A program made the translations under genes and the position numbers. From Saccharopolyspora endophytica (GTDB lineage: Bacteria; Actinomycetota; Actinomycetes; Mycobacteriales; Pseudonocardiaceae): a stretch of 64,000 nt of DNA. The notes beneath the pieces are model-generated. The model was given only the letters and a program-made list of their open reading frames with translations. It was not told where the DNA came from and searched no databases. Within the stretch, counting starts at the first letter, position 1. Each line of letters starts with the position of its first letter. Positions 15,636-24,435 of this stretch are shown one piece after another. The stretch lies in NCBI RefSeq assembly GCF_018070075.1, contig NZ_JAGPXE010000005.1, positions 1-64,000 on the forward strand, written 5' to 3'.

Positions 15636-16141
15636 GGGCCTTTCCTCCGTTTCGGCGAATTCAGTTCTCGACGACGTCGTGGGCGCGACCGCACCCGAAC
15701 TGCTCTTCCGCTCGCGTGGTGATGTGCTCGGTTGCGCCCTGGTCCTCGGCCTGGCGTCCTGACCAGCGGCAACGGTGGGCTCACACGGCAGTGGATCGGT
15801 GAGGGCTCGCTGGCGGGGCGGACGTGGTGCGGTGGATCGGCGATCGCATCAGATGCTCAGCTGGCTCGGAGATCCAGACTGACATGCGAAAATGCTTCCG
15901 CGGCAGGCGTCGGGTCGTGATCTTCGGCAGGCTACCACCATTTCCGCCGGAATTTGCTTGCCACATGGCAATCGTTTCGCTCGAACCCCCTTGACGCGGC
16001 CGCTCTGATGCGCCCGCTACCAGCGGAATCCCCCGGCGTGCGGGTTCTCGTGAAAATCAGGGTTCGCGCGCGGGTCGCGGCCGCGTCCGGTTTCGGCCCG
16101 ATCCGCGAGGATTCGGCGTTCGGCGGTGGTATACATGCCGA
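15636..16141. other. 506-base spacer without a gene
   Basis: No supported coding region is seen between the divergent ATP-grasp and methyltransferase genes. It contains the third TTGCCA palindrome (15958-15971), a ribosome site for the ATP-grasp gene at its left end, and otherwise GC-rich sequence of unknown role. The long leader (about 320 bases from palindrome to ATP-grasp start) may hold regulatory RNA structure, but none was recognised. Confidence 0.5.
15958..15971. promoter_or_regulatory. TTGCCA-NN-TGGCAA palindrome, copy 3
   Basis: TTGCCACATGGCAA has perfect 6-bp arms and the same left flank (GAATTTGCTTGCCAC) as copy 2. It lies in the spacer between the ATP-grasp/peptidase operon and the methyltransferase gene. 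Confidence 0.55.
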
Positions 16142-16747
16142 GTGGCGGAAGGTTCTGCGAGCGAGGCGTACGGACGGCGAGCGGAGGAGTACATCGCGCT
16201 CCTCGGCGACATCGAGGCGACGGCATCACCCGATCGCGAGCTGATCGCCGGGTGGGCTCGCGCGCAACCCGAGGGGCCGCTCCTCGACGTCGGGTGCGGG
16301 CCGGGGCACTGGACGCACTGGCTGCACGAGCAGGGCCTGGACGTCGGAGGTGTCGATCCGACACCGGAATTCGTCGACGCCGCCCGGAAGCGCTTCCCGG
16401 ACGTGGCCTTCCGGGAAGGCGTCGCCGAGCAGCTCGACATCGCGGACTCCAGCCTCGCCGGAATCCTCGCCTGGTACTCGCTGATCCACGTGCGGCCCGA
16501 CCGCGTCCCCGCCGCGCTCGCCGAGTTCGCCCGGGTCGTGCAACCCGGCGGCGGACTCCTCGTCGGCTTCTGCCGCGGACCGCAGCTCGAACCCTTCGAC
16601 CACGCCGTGACCACCGCGTACTTCTGGCCGGTCGACCAGCTCAGCGACCTGATCGAGGAAGCCGGGTTCGCCGTCTCGGCCCGCGACACCCGCGACGATC
16701 CGGGTGCTCGGCCGCACGGCGCGATCGTGGCCTCCCGCGTGAGCTGA
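16142..16747 (+). CDS. Class I SAM-dependent methyltransferase
   Basis: A 201-residue methyltransferase of the Methyltransf_11/25 type. Motif I is LLDVGCGPGHWT (about residues 47-58), followed by GGVDPTPEFV (motif II) and the later VVQPGGGLLVGF. The GTG at 16142 is the only reasonable start; the ATG at 16135 is out of frame. The acceptor is unknown. It is convergent with the SDR gene at 16760. Confidence 0.75.
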   Translation: MAEGSASEAYGRRAEEYIALLGDIEATASPDRELIAGWARAQPEGPLLDVGCGPGHWTHWLHEQGLDVGGVDPTPEFVDAARKRFPDVAFREGVAEQLDIADSSLAGILAWYSLIHVRPDRVPAALAEFARVVQPGGGLLVGFCRGPQLEPFDHAVTTAYFWPVDQLSDLIEEAGFAVSARDTRDDPGARPHGAIVASRVS

Positions 16748-16759
16748 CCCGCTTGGCGC

Positions 16760-17656
16760 TCAGGCCAGGAGGTCGCCCGGGCCGGGAATCCCGGTGAGCC
16801 GCCTCGACATCTCCCACAGGCGCTGCGCCGCTTCCGGGTCGCTGGCCCGCGCGCTGCGGCCGACGAGCGTCGGATGCCCGCGCAGCTCCCGCCGCCCGTC
16901 GGGGCCGACGTAGGCGGCCCCGGGCAGGTCCTGCGTCGCCGCGTACAGGCTCGGCAGCGCGCCCGTGGCGGGGCCCTGGGCCAGCAGGGAGCCCGCGATG
17001 CGGGTCGCCCCGACCAGCAGGCGGTTCCGGCCGTGGGTTCCGAGGTCGGAGGAGGTGTAGCCCGGGTGAGCGGCCAGCGCGCGCACGGGTGAGCCGACCC
17101 GCTCCAGCCGTCGTTGGAGTTCGAGGACGAACAGCAGGTTCGCCAGCTTGGACTGGCCGTAGGCCGCGACCGGCCGGTAGGGGCGGCGCTCGAAGTTCGG
17201 GTCCTCGAAGTCGATCGCGCCGAACCGGTGCGCCCCGGAACCGAGCGAGACCACGCGACCGGTGATGTGCGGCAGCAGCAGGTTCGTCAGCGCGAAGTGC
17301 CCCAGGTGGTTGGTGCCGAACTGCATCTCGAACCCGTCGACCGTGCGCCCGGCCGGGACCATCGCCACACCGGCGTTGTTGACCAGCACGTCGACGTCCC
17401 CGGACCACGACTCCGCGAATTCGCGGACGGAGGAGAGGTCGGCCAGGTCGAGCCTGCGCACCTCGTTGCTGCCGCGCACCGCGCGGGCGGCTGCCTCGCC
17501 GCGCTCCAGGCTGCGGACCGCGAGCACGACGTGCGCTCCGGCGCGGGCGAACCCGCGCGCCGTCGCCATGCCGACCCCGTTGCTCGCGCCGGTGACGATC
17601 ACGGTCCGCCCGTCGAGCCGGGGCATCTGGTCGTGGGTCCATCGCATGTGCGTCAT
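16760..17656 (-). CDS. Short-chain dehydrogenase (retinol dehydrogenase-like)
   Basis: A 298-residue SDR from the ATG at 17656 (a second in-frame ATG lies at 17647). Motifs are TGASNGVG near residue 21, LVNNAGV, the Ser in VVSLGSGAH and YGQSK with the catalytic Tyr/Lys. The inserted segment after the active site is typical of the retinol dehydrogenase/WW-domain oxidoreductase-like SDRs common in actinobacteria. It lies downstream of rskA on the same strand, 119 bases apart, and may be co-transcribed. Substrate unknown. Confidence 0.82.
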   Translation of the reverse strand: MTHMRWTHDQMPRLDGRTVIVTGASNGVGMATARGFARAGAHVVLAVRSLERGEAAARAVRGSNEVRRLDLADLSSVREFAESWSGDVDVLVNNAGVAMVPAGRTVDGFEMQFGTNHLGHFALTNLLLPHITGRVVSLGSGAHRFGAIDFEDPNFERRPYRPVAAYGQSKLANLLFVLELQRRLERVGSPVRALAAHPGYTSSDLGTHGRNRLLVGATRIAGSLLAQGPATGALPSLYAATQDLPGAAYVGPDGRRELRGHPTLVGRSARASDPEAAQRLWEMSRRLTGIPGPGDLLA

Positions 17657-17775
17657 CGCCCCGATTGTTTCTCCCGCCGCGCCGGCCGGGCGCCGGGGCC
17701 GGTTCCCGGCCGCCCGCTCCGGCGCGCCGGGTGCTTGTCCGTCCACAGTGGTCTCCGTCGCCCGGTGCCGGTGAC

Positions 17776-18534
17776 TCAGCCGGGCACGGCCATCACCATG
17801 ATCGGCTCGGTGGTGGGTTGCGGTGAACCGCCTCTCGGCTCGACCGTCACGGCGAGCTGGCGGGCGTCGGCGGGCATCGCCGTCATCAGCGGTTCTCCCG
17901 TGGGCGTCGGCGGCAGCACGCCGGCCGAGCTCGGACCGTCGACGCCGATGAACCAGAGCTGGTAGGTCCGGTCCGCCGGTGCGGCGGGCATGTCCGAGGT
18001 CAGGAACGCGGCGCTGCCCAGCTGCCGGGACACCACGCTGACCGCTCGCGCCTCTCCCGCCGAGCCGTGGACCAGCCGCGCGTCCGGCGATTGCAGCAGC
18101 CGGGCGACCTCGGCGTTGTGCGAGCCGGCCTGCTGGGCGAGCCGGTTCGCCTCCGCCAGCTCCTGCTGGCTCTGCCAGGCGACGCCGCCGAAAGCCGCGG
18201 CCAGCGCGATGCCGACGGCGGCCGCCGCGACGGCGAGTCGGGTGGTCCAGCTCCGAGCCTGCGGGAACCGCAGGATGCGGCCGGGAGAAGGTTCCGCCGA
18301 CTGCGGTGGCAGCTGGCGGGTGCGGGCGATCTCCTCCATGACCTCCTGCTTGAGCGAGTCCGGAGGCGGGACGGCGGTGTCGGCGCCCAGCCGAGCGGCG
18401 GTCTCCCGCAGCTCCCGCACCTCCTGGGCGCAGTCCTCGCACCGGGCCAGGTGGCGCTCGAACTCGGCCAGCTCGGTCCCGCTCAGCGCGTCCACGGCGT
18501 ATGCGCCGGTCAACACGGCCAGTTCCTTGCTCAT
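17776..18534 (-). CDS. rskA: Anti-sigma-K factor RskA
   Basis: A 252-residue membrane anti-sigma factor. The N-terminal zinc-finger region has H-x3-C-x2-C (HLARCEDC) and a helical sigma-binding part. One membrane helix is near residues 100-118 (LAVAAAAVGIALAAAFGGVA). The external part ends in the RskA_C fold (TYQLWFIG, then MVMAVPG). In mycobacteria RskA holds SigK until regulated proteolysis in the membrane releases it. The ATG at 18534 overlaps the sigK stop by four bases, so the pair is translationally coupled. Confidence 0.88.
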   Translation of the reverse strand: MSKELAVLTGAYAVDALSGTELAEFERHLARCEDCAQEVRELRETAARLGADTAVPPPDSLKQEVMEEIARTRQLPPQSAEPSPGRILRFPQARSWTTRLAVAAAAVGIALAAAFGGVAWQSQQELAEANRLAQQAGSHNAEVARLLQSPDARLVHGSAGEARAVSVVSRQLGSAAFLTSDMPAAPADRTYQLWFIGVDGPSSAGVLPPTPTGEPLMTAMPADARQLAVTVEPRGGSPQPTTEPIMVMAVPG

Positions 18535-19124
18535 CGAGTGGTCACCCCCAGGCAGTCGCGCAGCCGGATCAGGCCGTCGCGCAGGCGTGTTTTGACGGTG
18601 GCGAGCGGGGCGTCGAGCAATCCGGCCGCTTCGCGGTAGGTGTAGCCGCGGTAGTAGGTCAGCACCACGGATTCGCGCTGCAGGTCCGTGAGGGTGCCGA
18701 TGCAGCGGCGCAGCTGGCGCTGCTCGAACCGGGAGAGCACCGCTTCGGCGACCTCGTCGTAGGGTCGTCCGGCTTCCTGGCGACCGGCCTTGGTCTCGCG
18801 CTCGGCGGCGGCCTGGGCGCTGCGGACCCGGTCCACCGCCCTGCGGTGCGCGATCGTCATGATCCAGGCCATCGCGGTGCCCCGGTCGCTGCGGTAGCGG
18901 CTGGCCGACCGCCACACCTCGACGAGGACCTCCTGCGTGACCTCCTCGGACTGGGCGGTGTCCCGGACGACTCGCTGCACGAGCCCGTGCACCGGTGCGG
19001 CCACGAGGTCGTACAACCGCGCGAACGCCTGCTCGTCGCCCTTCGCCACGGACACCAGCAGGTCGTGCGGTCCGGGGGAATCCCCTGCCTCCGGCTGCTC
19101 GGCCGGTCTGCGAGTGCTCTCCAT
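18531..19124 (-). CDS. sigK: ECF RNA polymerase sigma factor SigK
   Basis: A 197-residue ECF sigma factor from the ATG at 19124, chosen for GAGGAAGG at the right distance. Region 2 is DEQAFARLYDL to TAMAWIMTIAHRRAVDRVR, and region 4 is LTDLQRESVVLTYYRGYTYR with the helix-turn-helix. Its partner RskA follows with ATGA overlap. The arrangement with DUF1365, FAD oxidoreductase, cyclopropane synthase, DUF1295 and an MPT70/83-like fasciclin matches the mycobacterial sigK locus and regulon. It probably recognises the four promoters described at 23029-26772, including that of its own operon. Confidence 0.9.
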   Translation of the reverse strand: MESTRRPAEQPEAGDSPGPHDLLVSVAKGDEQAFARLYDLVAAPVHGLVQRVVRDTAQSEEVTQEVLVEVWRSASRYRSDRGTAMAWIMTIAHRRAVDRVRSAQAAAERETKAGRQEAGRPYDEVAEAVLSRFEQRQLRRCIGTLTDLQRESVVLTYYRGYTYREAAGLLDAPLATVKTRLRDGLIRLRDCLGVTTR

Positions 19125-19163
19125 GTGCACCTTCCTCGTGCCCGGCCCTCGCCGGGTCATTGT

Positions 19164-20420
19164 TCAGCCCTGAGCGGGTTTGCGATATCCGAGCTGCCAG
19201 ACGTCGAGGTAGCCGGAGCGGAATCCCGCCTCGCTGTAGGCCAGGTAGAACTCCCACGTGCGGCGGAACCGCTCGCTGAAGCCCAGCGCGCGCACCTCGT
19301 CCCAGCGCTCCAGGAAGCGCTGCCGCCAGTGCTGCAACGTCGTCGCGTAGCTCGGGCCGAAGGAGTGCCGCTCGGTGCGGCGCAGCCCGGTGTGCTCGTC
19401 GAAGGCCGCCTCCAGCGCCTCGACCGAGGGCAGCCGGCCTCCGGGGAAGATGTACTTGTGGATCCAGGTGTAGGCGCCGTCGGTGGCCAGCATCCGGTCG
19501 TGCGGCATGGTGATCGCCTGCAGCCCGATCCGGCCGCCGGGCGCCACCAGCCGGTCCAGGGCGCCGACGTAGTCGGGCCAGAACTCGCGGCCGACGGCCT
19601 CGATCATCTCCACGCTCACCACCGCGTCGAACCGGCCGGTGATCTCCCGGTAGTCGGCCAGCCGCACCTCCACCCGGTCGGCGAGACCGTCCTCGGCCAG
19701 CGACTTCTGGGCGAGCCGCTGCTGCTCGGCCGACAGCGTCAGGGTGGTGACCCTGGCGCCTCGCCGGGCGGCGCGCGCGGCCAGCGAGCCCCAGCCGGTG
19801 CCGATCTCCAGCAGCTCGGTGTCCCGGCCGACCGCGGCCAGGTCCAGGATCCGGTCGATCTTGCGGACCTGCGCTGCGCCGAGGTCGTCACCGCCCGGCG
19901 GGAACAGCGCCGCCGAGTAGGTCATCGTCTCGTCCAGGAACGTCGCGAAGACGTCGTTGGACAGGTCGTAGTGGCGGTGGATGTTCTCCCGCGCTCCGGT
20001 GACCGTGCCCCGCTCGGTGCTCGGCTGGCGGGCCTCCACCCAGCGCCGCGCGCGTTGCAGCGGTGCGGGCACCAGCGTGGCGATCCGCGCGGCGAACGGG
20101 GTGAGCAGCTCCGCCGGGTCCGCGCTGGTCCACTCACCGGCCATGTAGGACTCGCCGAAGCCGATCTTGGCGTCGACGCCGAGGCGGTGGAAGAACGCCT
20201 CCGGGTCTTCCACGCGCATGAGCGGCGAATCCGGGCCGCCCGCGCCCAGCACGTCGCCGCCCGCGAGCGCGACGCGGACCGGCAAGGCGCGCACGGCGTG
20301 CCGGAACAGCCGCTCGGCGACCGCGGCGCGGACCGGCGAGTGCGGTGCGGCGCCGAGCAGATCCCACGGTCGGGCGGTCCCCGCGCTGTCCTGCGCGGCG
20401 GCGGTGGTCGTGGTGGTCAT
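19164..20420 (-). CDS. Cyclopropane-fatty-acyl-phospholipid synthase-family methyltransferase
   Basis: A 418-residue SAM-dependent enzyme of the CFA synthase family. It has the N-terminal substrate part with FGESYMAGEW, the HYDLSNDVFATFLD helix, SAM motif LLEIGTGWGSLA, and the downstream VVSVEMIEAVG and YIFPGGRLPS segments conserved in CFA synthases. It would methylate unsaturated acyl chains of phospholipids at the membrane. It sits between DUF1365 and sigK, and its ATG (20420) overlaps the DUF1365 stop by four bases. A divergent paralogue lies at 23143. Confidence 0.85.
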   Translation of the reverse strand: MTTTTTAAAQDSAGTARPWDLLGAAPHSPVRAAVAERLFRHAVRALPVRVALAGGDVLGAGGPDSPLMRVEDPEAFFHRLGVDAKIGFGESYMAGEWTSADPAELLTPFAARIATLVPAPLQRARRWVEARQPSTERGTVTGARENIHRHYDLSNDVFATFLDETMTYSAALFPPGGDDLGAAQVRKIDRILDLAAVGRDTELLEIGTGWGSLAARAARRGARVTTLTLSAEQQRLAQKSLAEDGLADRVEVRLADYREITGRFDAVVSVEMIEAVGREFWPDYVGALDRLVAPGGRIGLQAITMPHDRMLATDGAYTWIHKYIFPGGRLPSVEALEAAFDEHTGLRRTERHSFGPSYATTLQHWRQRFLERWDEVRALGFSERFRRTWEFYLAYSEAGFRSGYLDVWQLGYRKPAQG

Positions 20421-21142
20421 CGGACTCCTTCCTGGTGGAGGTGGGGAATGCGGCGGGTGCGGGGAGCCCGCCGGAGCAGCAGCGCGACGCCGTGGCGGCG
20501 GATGAGCGCGGAGATCCGCCGCGGTGCGAGCGGATGGCGCAGGGCCGTGCGCACGAGCTGCGCCGGGGTCGTCGGTCGGCGCCGGCCCGTCATCGAGGCC
20601 CGCAACGCGGTCCGGCCGTCGTGGACGAGCTCGACGTGCACGCGGAGCCGATCGCCCGGTGGTTCGAGGCGCATCCGGTAGTGGCCTTCGGAGGGCTGGA
20701 ACGGTGAGACGTAGAACCGCTTGTCGACCTCGCTGACGCCGTCGTCGTCGGGACGCAGCAGGTAGCAGTGCCGTTCGCCGTAGGTGTTGTGCACCTCGGC
20801 CACCGCGCACTCCTGCGATCCGTCCGGGCGGTGGCACCAGAAGACCGTGATCGGGTTGAACGCGTGGCCCAGCACGCGGGCGCCCGCGAGCATCAGGACC
20901 CGGCCGCCGCGGAGGTCGACGCCCTGCAGCGCCAGCCAGCGGTCGAGGTTCTCGCGGATGCTGCGGTGCGGGTCGCCGAGGTGGTCGCGGGCGTCGAAGC
21001 GGATCAGCGAGCGCAGCGGCCGGGGCAGCCCGGGCAGGTCGTCGAGGTCGACCAGCCAGGTGTGGGCCCGGTGCCGGAAGCGGCGGCGCGGCTCGACCTC
21101 GCGGGAGTGGGTGATGACGACGTCGTAGAGGCGCACGATCAC
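20417..21142 (-). CDS. DUF1365 protein
   Basis: A 241-residue protein matching DUF1365: YDVVITHSREVEPRRRFRHR at the N terminus, then GHAFNPITVFWCHRPDG and VHNTYGERHCYLL. The GTG at 21142 is chosen because it overlaps the TGA of the upstream FAD gene. Family members are found next to CFA synthases and FAD-dependent amine oxidase-like proteins and are thought to act in modifying lipid acyl chains; the chemistry is unproven. Confidence 0.85.
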   Translation of the reverse strand: MIVRLYDVVITHSREVEPRRRFRHRAHTWLVDLDDLPGLPRPLRSLIRFDARDHLGDPHRSIRENLDRWLALQGVDLRGGRVLMLAGARVLGHAFNPITVFWCHRPDGSQECAVAEVHNTYGERHCYLLRPDDDGVSEVDKRFYVSPFQPSEGHYRMRLEPPGDRLRVHVELVHDGRTALRASMTGRRRPTTPAQLVRTALRHPLAPRRISALIRRHGVALLLRRAPRTRRIPHLHQEGVR

Positions 21143-22401
21143 CACCCCGAACCCAGGGCCGTGGCCGCCCGCACGCCGGACAGGCAGCCGTCCTCGTGGA
21201 ACCCCCACCCGTGGTAGGCGCCCGCGAACCGCACCCGGTCGTCGCCGATCGACGGCAGTTCCTCTTGCGCCGCAACCGAATCCGGTGTGAAGATCGGGTG
21301 TCGGTAGTGCATCTCGGCGAGCACGCTGCCGGGGTCCACGTCGGCGGAGCCGTTGAGCGTGACCACGTGGTCGGCGGGCTCGGCGAGACCCATCAGCCGG
21401 TTCATGTCGTAGCTGATCCTGGCCCCGCCCGAATCCCCGGTGCAGGCGTTCTTGAGGTAGTTCCAGGACGCCCTCGCGCCTCGGGTCGCGGGCAGCACCG
21501 ACGCGTCGGTGTGCAGCAGCGTCGCGTTCTCCGAGTACTCGAATGCCCCCAGCGCGCGTCGCTGCGCCGCGGTCGGCTCGGCGAGCAGTCGCAGCGCTTG
21601 GTCGGCGTGGGTGGCCACGACCACGCGGTCGAACTCGTGCACCTCGTCGGCGGCGGAGCGGACCTCCACCCGGTCGGCCAGCCTGCGCACCGCGCGCACC
21701 GGCGTCGCGGTGCGCACGGCGCGCAGCCGCTCGGCGACGAGCCGCACGTACTCCCGGGAACCGCCGACCACGGTGCGCCAGGCCGGGGAGCCGCCGATCG
21801 AGAGCATCCCGTGGTGCCGCAGGAACTCGAAGAGGTAGCGCGCCGGGTACCGCCCGCTGGTGGCAGGTCCCGCCGACCAGACCGCGGACACCAGCGGGAT
21901 CGCGAAGTGCTCGGTGAAGTGGCGGGTGTAGCCGCCGTGGGCCAGGAACTCCGCGAGCGTGCGCTGATCGCCACCGGGCCGGTCGAGCAGCTCACCGGCC
22001 TGCCGGTGGAACCGCCGCACCTGCGACAGCGTGCGCAGGTACCGGAGGTCGCGGAGGTTCTGCGCGCGCGGGAACAGCCCGCCGAGCCGCTTCGCGCCCG
22101 CGTACTCCAGCCCGCATCCCCGGCACCGCACGCTCATCGACATCTCGGTGTCCCTCGTGGACACCCCGAGCTCGGCGAACAACCGGAGCAGCTGCGGGTA
22201 GGTGCGCTCGTTGTGCACGATGAAACCGCTGTCGACGGCGATCACGCGCCCGTCGGCGGTGCGCACGTCGTGGGTGTGGGCGTGCCCTCCGAGCCGATCT
22301 TCGCCTTCGAACAGCACCACGTCGTGCGCGCGGGACAGCAGGTGCGCGGCGGTCAGCCCGGACACCCCGGCGCCCACGACGGCGACGCGCTCCCGGCTCA
22401 T
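21139..22401 (-). CDS. FAD-dependent oxidoreductase (amine oxidase/desaturase-like)
   Basis: A 420-residue flavoprotein with the N-terminal dinucleotide fold VAVVGAGVSGLTAAHLL and the GG doublet motif RLGGHAHTH. It is the homologue of the FAD protein encoded beside DUF1365 in mycobacterial sigK loci, related to NAD(P)-binding amine oxidases. With DUF1365 and the CFA-like enzyme it forms a conserved lipid-modification set. The ATG at 22401 overlaps the hydrolase stop (22398-22400), so translation is coupled. Confidence 0.85.
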   Translation of the reverse strand: MSRERVAVVGAGVSGLTAAHLLSRAHDVVLFEGEDRLGGHAHTHDVRTADGRVIAVDSGFIVHNERTYPQLLRLFAELGVSTRDTEMSMSVRCRGCGLEYAGAKRLGGLFPRAQNLRDLRYLRTLSQVRRFHRQAGELLDRPGGDQRTLAEFLAHGGYTRHFTEHFAIPLVSAVWSAGPATSGRYPARYLFEFLRHHGMLSIGGSPAWRTVVGGSREYVRLVAERLRAVRTATPVRAVRRLADRVEVRSAADEVHEFDRVVVATHADQALRLLAEPTAAQRRALGAFEYSENATLLHTDASVLPATRGARASWNYLKNACTGDSGGARISYDMNRLMGLAEPADHVVTLNGSADVDPGSVLAEMHYRHPIFTPDSVAAQEELPSIGDDRVRFAGAYHGWGFHEDGCLSGVRAATALGSGW

Positions 22402-23021
22402 CGCGGGCACCGCGCGGTCGCGCAGTCGGCGGAGAACGCGGCGACCTGGGCGTTCCACTCCCGGGCCCGGCGCAGCATCGCGTGCCCGGAACCGCTGATC
22501 ACGTGCCGCGAGACGGTCGCGCCCGCGCGTCGCGCGCGGTGGGCGTAGGCCAGGGACGTCTCCGGCGGGGTCGTCCGGTCCCGGTCGCCGTGGACGATCC
22601 GCACGATCCGGCCGGGCAGCTGCTCGACCGGGTCGTCCCCGGTCGTCCAGGGCGCGAGCGCGCACACGCCCACCACGTCCGGTTCACCGGCCAGCCGCAG
22701 CGCGACCCGTCCGCCCATCGAATGCCCCAGCAGCGCGATCCGCGCTCCCCGGTGCGCGCCGCGGATCACCTCGATCGCGCGCCGCGCGTCGCCGACCGCG
22801 TCCAGCGCGGGCTCGTTCCAGCCCCGCACCCGGTTGCGCAGCACCCACACCGCGACGTCCGGGCGGTGCCCGGCGCGGGCGAGCGGGAACATCCGCCGGT
22901 AGGCGGGCTGGGCGCCGCGCACGGGTGCGCGGCTGACGGGTCGCCCGCCGTGCAGCGCCAGCAGGACGGTCCGCAGTGGCGTCTCGGGCGACGTCAGAAC
23001 GCGGAGGTTCGGTTCGTGCAT
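22398..23021 (-). CDS. Alpha/beta hydrolase, first gene of the sigK operon
   Basis: A 207-residue alpha/beta hydrolase. LLALHGG begins the core, the nucleophile elbow is ALLGHSMGG (Ser), HGDRDRTTP provides the acid region, and ISGSGHAML the histidine. The ATG at 23021 is seven bases after a SigK-type -10 box (23034-23029, minus strand), so the message would be leaderless or nearly so. It begins the operon hydrolase, FAD oxidoreductase, DUF1365, CFA-like enzyme, sigK, rskA. Substrate unknown, possibly a lipid ester. Confidence 0.8.
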   Translation of the reverse strand: MHEPNLRVLTSPETPLRTVLLALHGGRPVSRAPVRGAQPAYRRMFPLARAGHRPDVAVWVLRNRVRGWNEPALDAVGDARRAIEVIRGAHRGARIALLGHSMGGRVALRLAGEPDVVGVCALAPWTTGDDPVEQLPGRIVRIVHGDRDRTTPPETSLAYAHRARRAGATVSRHVISGSGHAMLRRAREWNAQVAAFSADCATARCPR

Positions 23022-23028
23022 GCCCTGG

Positions 23029-23056
23029 ATTCGTGGCCCGAGGGCGCGCGGATTGC
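23029..23056 (-). promoter_or_regulatory. SigK-type promoter P1 (sigK operon)
   Basis: On the minus strand GCAATC (23056-23051) and ACGAAT (23034-23029) are separated by 16 bases. This fits the mycobacterial SigK consensus (CCATCC, 16-17 bases, CCGAATC). The start codon of the first gene follows after 7 bases. It would make sigK autoregulated. Confidence 0.65.
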
Positions 23057-23079
23057 TCGTGTGACCACGGACACGTTCA

Positions 23080-23107
23080 CCAGTCCACCGCGGGGTCCGC
23101 GCCGAAT
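23080..23107 (+). promoter_or_regulatory. SigK-type promoter P2 (rightward CFA/DUF1295 operon)
   Basis: CCAGTC (23080-23085), a 16-base spacer and CCGAAT (23102-23107). It lies back to back with P1 in a 121-base divergent spacer; the GTG of the CFA-like gene is 36 bases after the -10 box and has its own GGGAGG ribosome site. Confidence 0.65.
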
Positions 23108-23142
23108 GGGCGAGAAAGAGGCATCCGACCCGGGAGGCGAGC

Positions 23143-24435
23143 GTGGCGCTGGTGAGCACGACCCGCAGCGGAGCTGCGGACATCATGCAGGAGATCGTCG
23201 GTGGCACCTTCGGCGTGCCGCTGCCGATCGGGGTGCGCGCCTGGGACGGCAGCCACGCCGGTCCGGCGTCGGGACCGCAGGTGGTGCTGCGCAGGCGGGC
23301 CGCGCTGCGGCACTTCCTGTGGAGCCCGGGAGAGCTGGGGCTGGCGCGCGCTTTCGTCTCGGGGGACCTCGACGTCGACGGTGACCTCACCGACGGGCTC
23401 CGCCGCTGCTGGGCGGCCGTGCGCGAGCACGGGCTCGACGGCTGGAGGATGGGCGCGCGCGAGTGGCGGGACGTCGCGCGGGCCGCGCTGCGCCTGGGCG
23501 CGATCGGTCCTCGGCCGCGAATCCCGGCCGCGGAGGCGCGGCTGTCCGGCCGGTTGCACACCCGGTGGCGCGACCGCGCGGCGATCGCGCACCACTACGA
23601 CGTGGGCAACGACTTCTACGCGCTGCTGCTGGACCCGGCGATGGCGTACTCGTGCGGCTACTTCCCGACCGGTGGGGAAGACCTGCCGACCGCGCAGGAG
23701 GCCAAGCTGGAGCTGATCTGCCGCAAGCTCGGGCTGCGGCCCGGGATGCGACTGCTCGACGTCGGGTGCGGCTGGGGATCGCTGCTGCTGCACGCCGCCC
23801 GGCACCACGACGTCGAGGCCACCGGGATCACGTTGTCGCGCAGCCAGTTCGAGCACATCGAGCGCCGGGTGACCCAGCTCGGCCTGCAGGGCCGGGTGCG
23901 CGTGCGGCTGCAGGACTACCGGGAGCTGGTGGGCGTGCCCTACGACGCGGTGGCCAGCGTGGAGATGGGCGAGCACGTCGGGGAATCCCGGTACGGCGAG
24001 TACGTCGCCACCCTGCACCGGATGCTGCGCCCGCGCGGGAGGTTGCTGCTGCAGCAGATGTCCCGCGGCAGCGCGGCGGCTCCGGGCGGTGGCGCGTTCA
24101 TCTCCTCCTACATCGCCCCGGACATGACGATGGTGCCGGTGGGGAGCACCCTCGAACGGCTCGAAGCGGGCGGTTTCGAGGTGCGCGACGTGGAGGCGAT
24201 GCGGGAGCACTACGCGGACACCGTGCGCGAGTGGGCGCGCACGCTCGACGAGCAGCACGAGCGGGCGGAGCGGATGCTCGGGCCCGAGCAGCACCGGGTG
24301 TGGCGGCTCTACCTGGCCGGCGGGCTGCTCGCCTTCGAGGAGAACCGGATGGGAGTGGACCAGATCGTCGCGGTGCGTCCGGACGAGCGGGGGACCAGCG
24401 GGATGCCGCCGGTGCTGCGGGAGGTCGTGCGATGA
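23143..24435 (+). CDS. Cyclopropane-fatty-acyl-phospholipid synthase-family protein (UfaA1-like)
   Basis: A 430-residue CFA-family methyltransferase. FVSGDLDVDGDL, HHYDVGNDFYALLLD, SAM motif LLDVGCGWGSLLLHAA, DAVASVEMGEHVG and the C-terminal FEENRMGVDQIV are all present. It is the counterpart of mycobacterial UfaA1, which lies near sigK with a DUF1295 protein. It starts at GTG 23143 behind GGGAGGCGAGC. Its stop overlaps the ATG of the DUF1295 gene by four bases, and a SigK-type promoter lies directly upstream. Only distantly similar to the other CFA-family protein at 19164. Confidence 0.85.
   Translation: MALVSTTRSGAADIMQEIVGGTFGVPLPIGVRAWDGSHAGPASGPQVVLRRRAALRHFLWSPGELGLARAFVSGDLDVDGDLTDGLRRCWAAVREHGLDGWRMGAREWRDVARAALRLGAIGPRPRIPAAEARLSGRLHTRWRDRAAIAHHYDVGNDFYALLLDPAMAYSCGYFPTGGEDLPTAQEAKLELICRKLGLRPGMRLLDVGCGWGSLLLHAARHHDVEATGITLSRSQFEHIERRVTQLGLQGRVRVRLQDYRELVGVPYDAVASVEMGEHVGESRYGEYVATLHRMLRPRGRLLLQQMSRGSAAAPGGGAFISSYIAPDMTMVPVGSTLERLEAGGFEVRDVEAMREHYADTVREWARTLDEQHERAERMLGPEQHRVWRLYLAGGLLAFEENRMGVDQIVAVRPDERGTSGMPPVLREVVR

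Noticed and set aside
12468-15722. A 1084-codon open frame on the plus strand opposite the peptidase-like and ATP-grasp genes
   Set aside because: It is the antisense shadow of two real genes: the protein is Val/Arg/Glu/Gln-rich without motifs, while the minus-strand products show clear ATP-grasp and fold motifs and good ribosome sites.
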